A stretch of DNA of 8,938 nt from an uncultured Paracoccaceae bacterium (GTDB taxonomy: Bacteria > Pseudomonadota > Alphaproteobacteria > Rhodobacterales > Rhodobacteraceae): positions 1 through 8,938 of the forward strand of contig CAKZNY010000304.1 of assembly GCA_937132145.1 (NCBI GenBank), written 5' to 3'. The position numbers were made by a program, and so were the translations under genes. The notes under the pieces were generated by a model. It was not told the origin of the DNA, did no database searches, and saw only the letters and a list, made by a program, of their open reading frames with translations. Shown here piece by piece: positions 6,341 through 8,938 of the stretch; position 1 is the stretch's first letter; each line of letters opens with the position of its first letter.

Positions 6341-6742
6341 TCAGGAATTCGGGCGGGCCAGAACCCAGACGTTACCAATGCCATCGCCGTTGGTGTCGCC
6401 GACTTTTTTATCACCGATATAAAGATAGAGCGGTTTGCCCATGTACGCCGCCTGCATCGTTCCATCTGTCCGCTCGATTAGCGAATAATTCTCGCCGAGC
6501 GTCGTTCCGGCGGGCAATAGGGCAGGTGGCCATGTTTCGGCGCAGGAACCGTAGCAATTCGATTTGCCGATCTCGTCATTGTTGAGCGTATAAAGCGCCA
6601 TGTGGGTTTGATACATGACGTAGACTTGGCCTTTGAATTTGCAGCTGTGCACAAAATCATTGCCGTGCGACTCCGCCAAAGTGCTGCCCGTAGAAAGCAC
6701 AAGAAATGTCATCACCGCTGTTGCTAGTTTTGAAAGGCGCAT
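6341..6742 (-). CDS. Small exported protein with YxYxxD-type secreted repeat (COG4315 / Lipoprotein_15-like)
   Basis: The 133-residue product has a signal peptide (MRLSKLATAVMTFLVLS, likely cut after TLA at residue 23) without a lipobox cysteine, so the mature protein should be soluble in the periplasm or secreted. Two copies of the secreted-repeat motif are visible. The first, LYTLNNDE (50-57), is followed by GKSNCYGSCAETWPPAL (59-75), whose C63 and C67 could form a disulfide. The second is PLYLYIGDKKVGDTNGDGIGNVW (104-126), with canonical YLYIGD. Family members usually carry exactly this arrangement; their function is unknown. Starting ATG: GGAG lies 7 nt upstream. The gene follows the radical SAM gene on the same strand with a 65-bp gap containing a terminator-like hairpin, so it may have its own promoter or be attenuated. 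Confidence 0.88.
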   Translation of the reverse strand: MRLSKLATAVMTFLVLSTGSTLAESHGNDFVHSCKFKGQVYVMYQTHMALYTLNNDEIGKSNCYGSCAETWPPALLPAGTTLGENYSLIERTDGTMQAAYMGKPLYLYIGDKKVGDTNGDGIGNVWVLARPNS

Positions 6743-6763
6743 CGGTATACTCCGTATAAAAGT

Positions 6764-6780
6764 GCCGAGAATGTTTCGGC
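6764..6780 (-). terminator. Terminator-like hairpin between the radical SAM gene and the YxYxxD-repeat gene
   Basis: Read on the minus strand, GCCGA and TCGGC form a 5-bp core, extended by an A-T and a G-T pair, and are followed at once by ACTTTTAT. This resembles a weak intrinsic terminator or attenuator 28 nt after the radical SAM stop. The next gene's ribosome site lies only about 15 nt beyond it, so it could also act as a leader structure. Confidence 0.4.
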
Positions 6781-6807
6781 GTAATTAGTCTGTTTTCGGC
6801 CTGTTTC

Positions 6808-7755
6808 TTAGGCGCTACAACTCGCGCCGCCGAGCACACAGAACTTGGCGCAATGGCGGTGGTTTAATTTGACGTCGGCCTCGGCCTCGGCCAGCGTTTC
6901 GCCCATTTCGAATTCCGCAGAATATGGCAGCAGGGTGCAGGCCAGCACCACCGGTTTGTCCGCGCCTTTGCGCTTCACAACCATACGCGAGGAGGCGCAC
7001 ATCACATCATTGGGGGATTTTCCGAGGATGTTCCAACATGAAGTGGTGATCTCTGGAACCTCGACGGTTTCGTCCATCTCGGGGAACAGGACCATCATCG
7101 CGGGGTTCATTGCGTCAATTTCAAAGCCTTCGGATTGGAACAGGGCGGCGTAGCCTTCACGGCTGCTGGCATCGCTGTCTCCAAAAATCGAGCGTCCGGC
7201 CAGCGCCATCCGAAACCCGTTGTCCCGTAGCCAGCGCATGCCCTGCAATGTGATGTCATACGAACCATTGCCGCGCTCTTCGTCATGCAGGCGTTTGTCG
7301 AAATGATCGAGCGAGATGCGCAGGGTTAGCTTGTCACCGAACACCGCCAACAGCTCCAACAGGCCCGCTTGCACACGCTTTCGCATCATCGGGAGCATGG
7401 CGTTGGTAAGGACCAGCACCTCGAATCCACGTTCCAGCGGGGTGCGGAGCATGGCGATTATGTCGGGGTTCATGAAGGGTTCACCGCCGGTGAAAGCGAT
7501 CTCGGTTACAGGCCAGTTGCGTTCGGATATCTGGTCTAGATACGCCACAATTTCGGGTTCGGTCATGTAAACAAGGCGGTCATTATCCGGGCTGCTCTCG
7601 ATATAACAGTTCACGCAGGTAATATTGCAAAGTGTGCCGGTATTGAACCACAGGGTTTTGGCGCCGTTTAGGGCAACGAACGCACGGCGCTCGCCTTTGG
7701 CTGTCACGTCCGGGTGTTCGAATTTGCCAATGGCTAGGCTTAGGTCATTCATCAT
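6808..7755 (-). CDS. Radical SAM enzyme with extra C-terminal cysteines, substrate unknown
   Basis: The 315-residue product has the radical SAM cluster motif CNITCVNC (C43, C47, C50), which binds the [4Fe-4S] that cleaves S-adenosylmethionine, then FTGGEP (88-93; SAM-binding GGE), VLTNAM (115-120) and LRISLDH (145-151) of the partial TIM barrel. Beyond the core lie C240, C253, C273, C302, C306 and C313; the cluster HCAKFCVLGGASCSA at the C-terminus suggests a SPASM- or twitch-like auxiliary iron-sulfur site. Such domains are common in enzymes acting on peptides or other bulky substrates, but no substrate peptide gene is evident next to it. Two ATGs are possible, 7755 and 7752; AAAAGGA lies 4 or 7 nt upstream respectively, favouring the second by spacing. 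The product differs by one Met. Superfamily assignment is firm; the reaction is unknown. Confidence 0.9.
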   Translation of the reverse strand: MMNDLSLAIGKFEHPDVTAKGERRAFVALNGAKTLWFNTGTLCNITCVNCYIESSPDNDRLVYMTEPEIVAYLDQISERNWPVTEIAFTGGEPFMNPDIIAMLRTPLERGFEVLVLTNAMLPMMRKRVQAGLLELLAVFGDKLTLRISLDHFDKRLHDEERGNGSYDITLQGMRWLRDNGFRMALAGRSIFGDSDASSREGYAALFQSEGFEIDAMNPAMMVLFPEMDETVEVPEITTSCWNILGKSPNDVMCASSRMVVKRKGADKPVVLACTLLPYSAEFEMGETLAEAEADVKLNHRHCAKFCVLGGASCSA

Positions 7756-7775
7756 TCAGTCCTTTTCTCCACAAT

Positions 7776-7804
7776 AGAATCGGGTCCTAAGGGCAAAACG
7801 TCAA
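7776..7804 (-). promoter_or_regulatory. Weak promoter candidate for the radical SAM gene
   Basis: On the minus strand TTGACG (7804-7799, 5/6) is followed after 17 bp by GATTCT (7781-7776, only 3/6). The -35 is good and the -10 poor; transcription would begin about 15 nt before the ATG. An 11-bp-spaced repeat of AACGAATG (7817-7824 and 7828-7835) lies directly upstream and could bind an activator. Confidence 0.25.
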
Positions 7805-7918
7805 GGGCATACTGTTAACGAATGATAAACGAATGCGTGAACTCTACCACACAAGATGTAGCGTATAGGCGAAAATGCGCCCTTATAGATGGTGTAGCGA
7901 TAGTGTTGCAATTTTGAG

Positions 7919-7947
7919 TTGAAAATACGCTGTTTTTCAAGTATATA
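7919..7947 (+). promoter_or_regulatory. Candidate sigma70 promoter with overlapping inverted repeat, upstream of the TadG-like gene
   Basis: TTGAAA (7919-7924, 5/6) and TATATA (7942-7947, 4/6) are 17 bp apart. Transcription would start near 7954, leaving a leader of about 90 nt. A perfect 7-bp inverted repeat, TTGAAAA (7919-7925) and TTTTCAA (7934-7940), spans the -35 and most of the spacer and could be an operator. The rest of the 7756-8045 gap is AT-rich; it holds an imperfect hairpin at 7864-7887 and two TGTAGCG copies (7857, 7893), and I see no gene or RNA in it. Confidence 0.45.
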
Positions 7948-8045
7948 AGGGTGAAGGTTTTCGACGGTGGGTTAGAAAAAGTTCATATTATTTAGTGATT
8001 TAAAGACGTAGTAAAAATAGTAACCAGTATGTTGAGGAGCAGGAA

Positions 8046-8938
8046 ATGTTTTATTTCCGTGATGTTTTCTCATTTGATGTAAGTATGGCATCATCGAAAA
8101 AACAAAAATATTTGAGTAATAAGCTTGAAGAATTTTCCAAGGATGAGGGCGGAATCGCGACTGTATGGGCGATGTTCTGGCTGATTATATGCTTTTCCAT
8201 TAGCGGCCTTGCTGTTGATGTAACGAACGCATGGAAGGTGAAGACAATTCTTCAGTCCACGGCGGACAGTGCTGCATTGGCCGGGGCATATGAATTACAA
8301 GCGCACAACAGCCAAACTCTTATTAAAGCAAAGGTAAAAGATCTGGCCGTGACATACGCCGAGATTAACATGAATACCTCAAGGTATGGCGATGTGCTTT
8401 TGCCCCAAGATGTTCAGCTAGGGTATTGGTATTCTAGTACTCAGAACGGGGAACGGTATTCTGATGTGCCCCGTTTTTCCGAGATGATAGAAGGTGACGA
8501 AAGAGGGCCAGCTGACACCGTTTACGTAATCACCCGGCAGTCTGGAACCGCAGCGACAAGTGCTGTTGGAACTTTTTTCCTAAGGTTTGTCGGGTTTAAC
8601 CGGTTTACCGTTATGACCGAGTCCATTGCGAATATTTTCGTAAGTAAGTGTGCGTATGATGGGCTGTTTGCCGCAGGACAACTCAATTTAACAATGGGCC
8701 AGCAATTTTATGACGAATTTTGTATTCACGGGGAAGAAGGGATATTCGCGGCACAAGGCAATTACGTTAGTCCCAACTCGATTGTAAGCGCCCCAAGTTA
8801 TGATCTCTGTGGTCAAAACGAAACGAAATGCTCTGAAGATACTGACGCAAATATCGGCTTTCAAGAAAACTTTGTTGAGCAATCGTTATTTCCCGAAATT
8901 TATGAGGAAACGGATACTTTGACTAATGGGGGTGGGCA
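8046..8938 (+). CDS. TadE/TadG-like Flp pilus-associated protein (C-terminus cut off by window edge)
   Basis: The frame is open from an ATG at 8046 to the right edge (297 residues visible). A cytosolic N-terminal stretch ending SKDEGGIA leads into a single membrane segment (about 39-58, TVWAMFWLIICFSISGLAV), then DVTNAWKVKTILQSTADSAALAGA (58-81), the typical N-terminal Tad/TadE-like module. The remaining part should be periplasmic and has four cysteines (C202, C226, C255, C262), enough for two disulfides. TadG-type proteins are envelope components of the tight-adherence (Flp pilus) secretion machinery. The start is supported by GAGGAG (8034-8039), 6 nt upstream. The gene is visibly AT-richer than its neighbours and uses TTA, ATA, AGG and AGA codons more freely. 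No other tad gene is in view, so it may be a stand-alone paralogue; what lies right of the window is not visible. Confidence 0.82.
   Translation, partial: MFYFRDVFSFDVSMASSKKQKYLSNKLEEFSKDEGGIATVWAMFWLIICFSISGLAVDVTNAWKVKTILQSTADSAALAGAYELQAHNSQTLIKAKVKDLAVTYAEINMNTSRYGDVLLPQDVQLGYWYSSTQNGERYSDVPRFSEMIEGDERGPADTVYVITRQSGTAATSAVGTFFLRFVGFNRFTVMTESIANIFVSKCAYDGLFAAGQLNLTMGQQFYDEFCIHGEEGIFAAQGNYVSPNSIVSAPSYDLCGQNETKCSEDTDANIGFQENFVEQSLFPEIYEETDTLTNGGG

Noticed and set aside
6245..6481. Plus-strand open frame (78 codons) starting in the repeat region after aroB
   Set aside because: It runs into the antisense of the YxYxxD-repeat gene and crosses the hairpin; no protein-like features beyond a chance hydrophobic stretch.
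8085..8087. Alternative downstream ATG for the TadG-like gene
   Set aside because: It lacks a ribosome site, whereas ATG 8046 has GAGGAG 6 nt upstream.

Overview
The window looks like chromosome from a marine alphaproteobacterium of the Rhodobacterales (Roseobacter-type). The evidence is protein-level resemblance to that group, the neighbourhood of a CNNM/CorC-type protein, metallophosphoesterase, xerD, aroK and aroB, moderately GC-rich coding DNA, and a TadG-like pilus-associated gene. Assignment below order level is not possible from the sequence alone.

Layout. A minus-strand CNNM/CBS (HlyC/CorC-type) membrane protein runs off the left edge (1-888). It diverges from a plus-strand metallophosphoesterase-like gene (969-1769) across an 80-bp gap that holds what look like two overlapping promoters. 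That gene converges tail-to-tail, with overlapping stop codons, on a tight minus-strand three-gene unit. In transcription order the unit is a 44-residue one-pass membrane protein (4363-4229), a 517-residue exported protein of unknown function (4225-2672), and the tyrosine recombinase XerD (2668-1766). Both internal junctions have the same 3-bp CCC gap between stop and start. Diverging from this unit is the plus-strand pair aroK-aroB (4518-6216), shikimate pathway steps 5 and 2, with overlapping ends. Downstream of aroB is a 124-bp convergent gap with 11-bp tandem repeats and a strong hairpin. Two minus-strand genes then face aroB: a radical SAM enzyme with extra C-terminal cysteines (7755-6808) and a small exported YxYxxD-repeat protein (6742-6341), separated by a terminator-like hairpin. 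A 290-bp AT-rich gap follows, then an AT-richer TadG-like protein gene that runs off the right edge (8046 onward).

Functionally, most of the window is core chromosome: aromatic amino-acid biosynthesis and chromosome-dimer resolution. The less understood parts are the 44-aa/517-aa envelope pair upstream of xerD, the metallophosphoesterase that has lost a whole metal site, and the radical SAM gene with its small exported neighbour. I see no phage, insertion sequence, CRISPR, tRNA or rRNA. I do not see a convincing new multi-gene system; the items above are the best leads.
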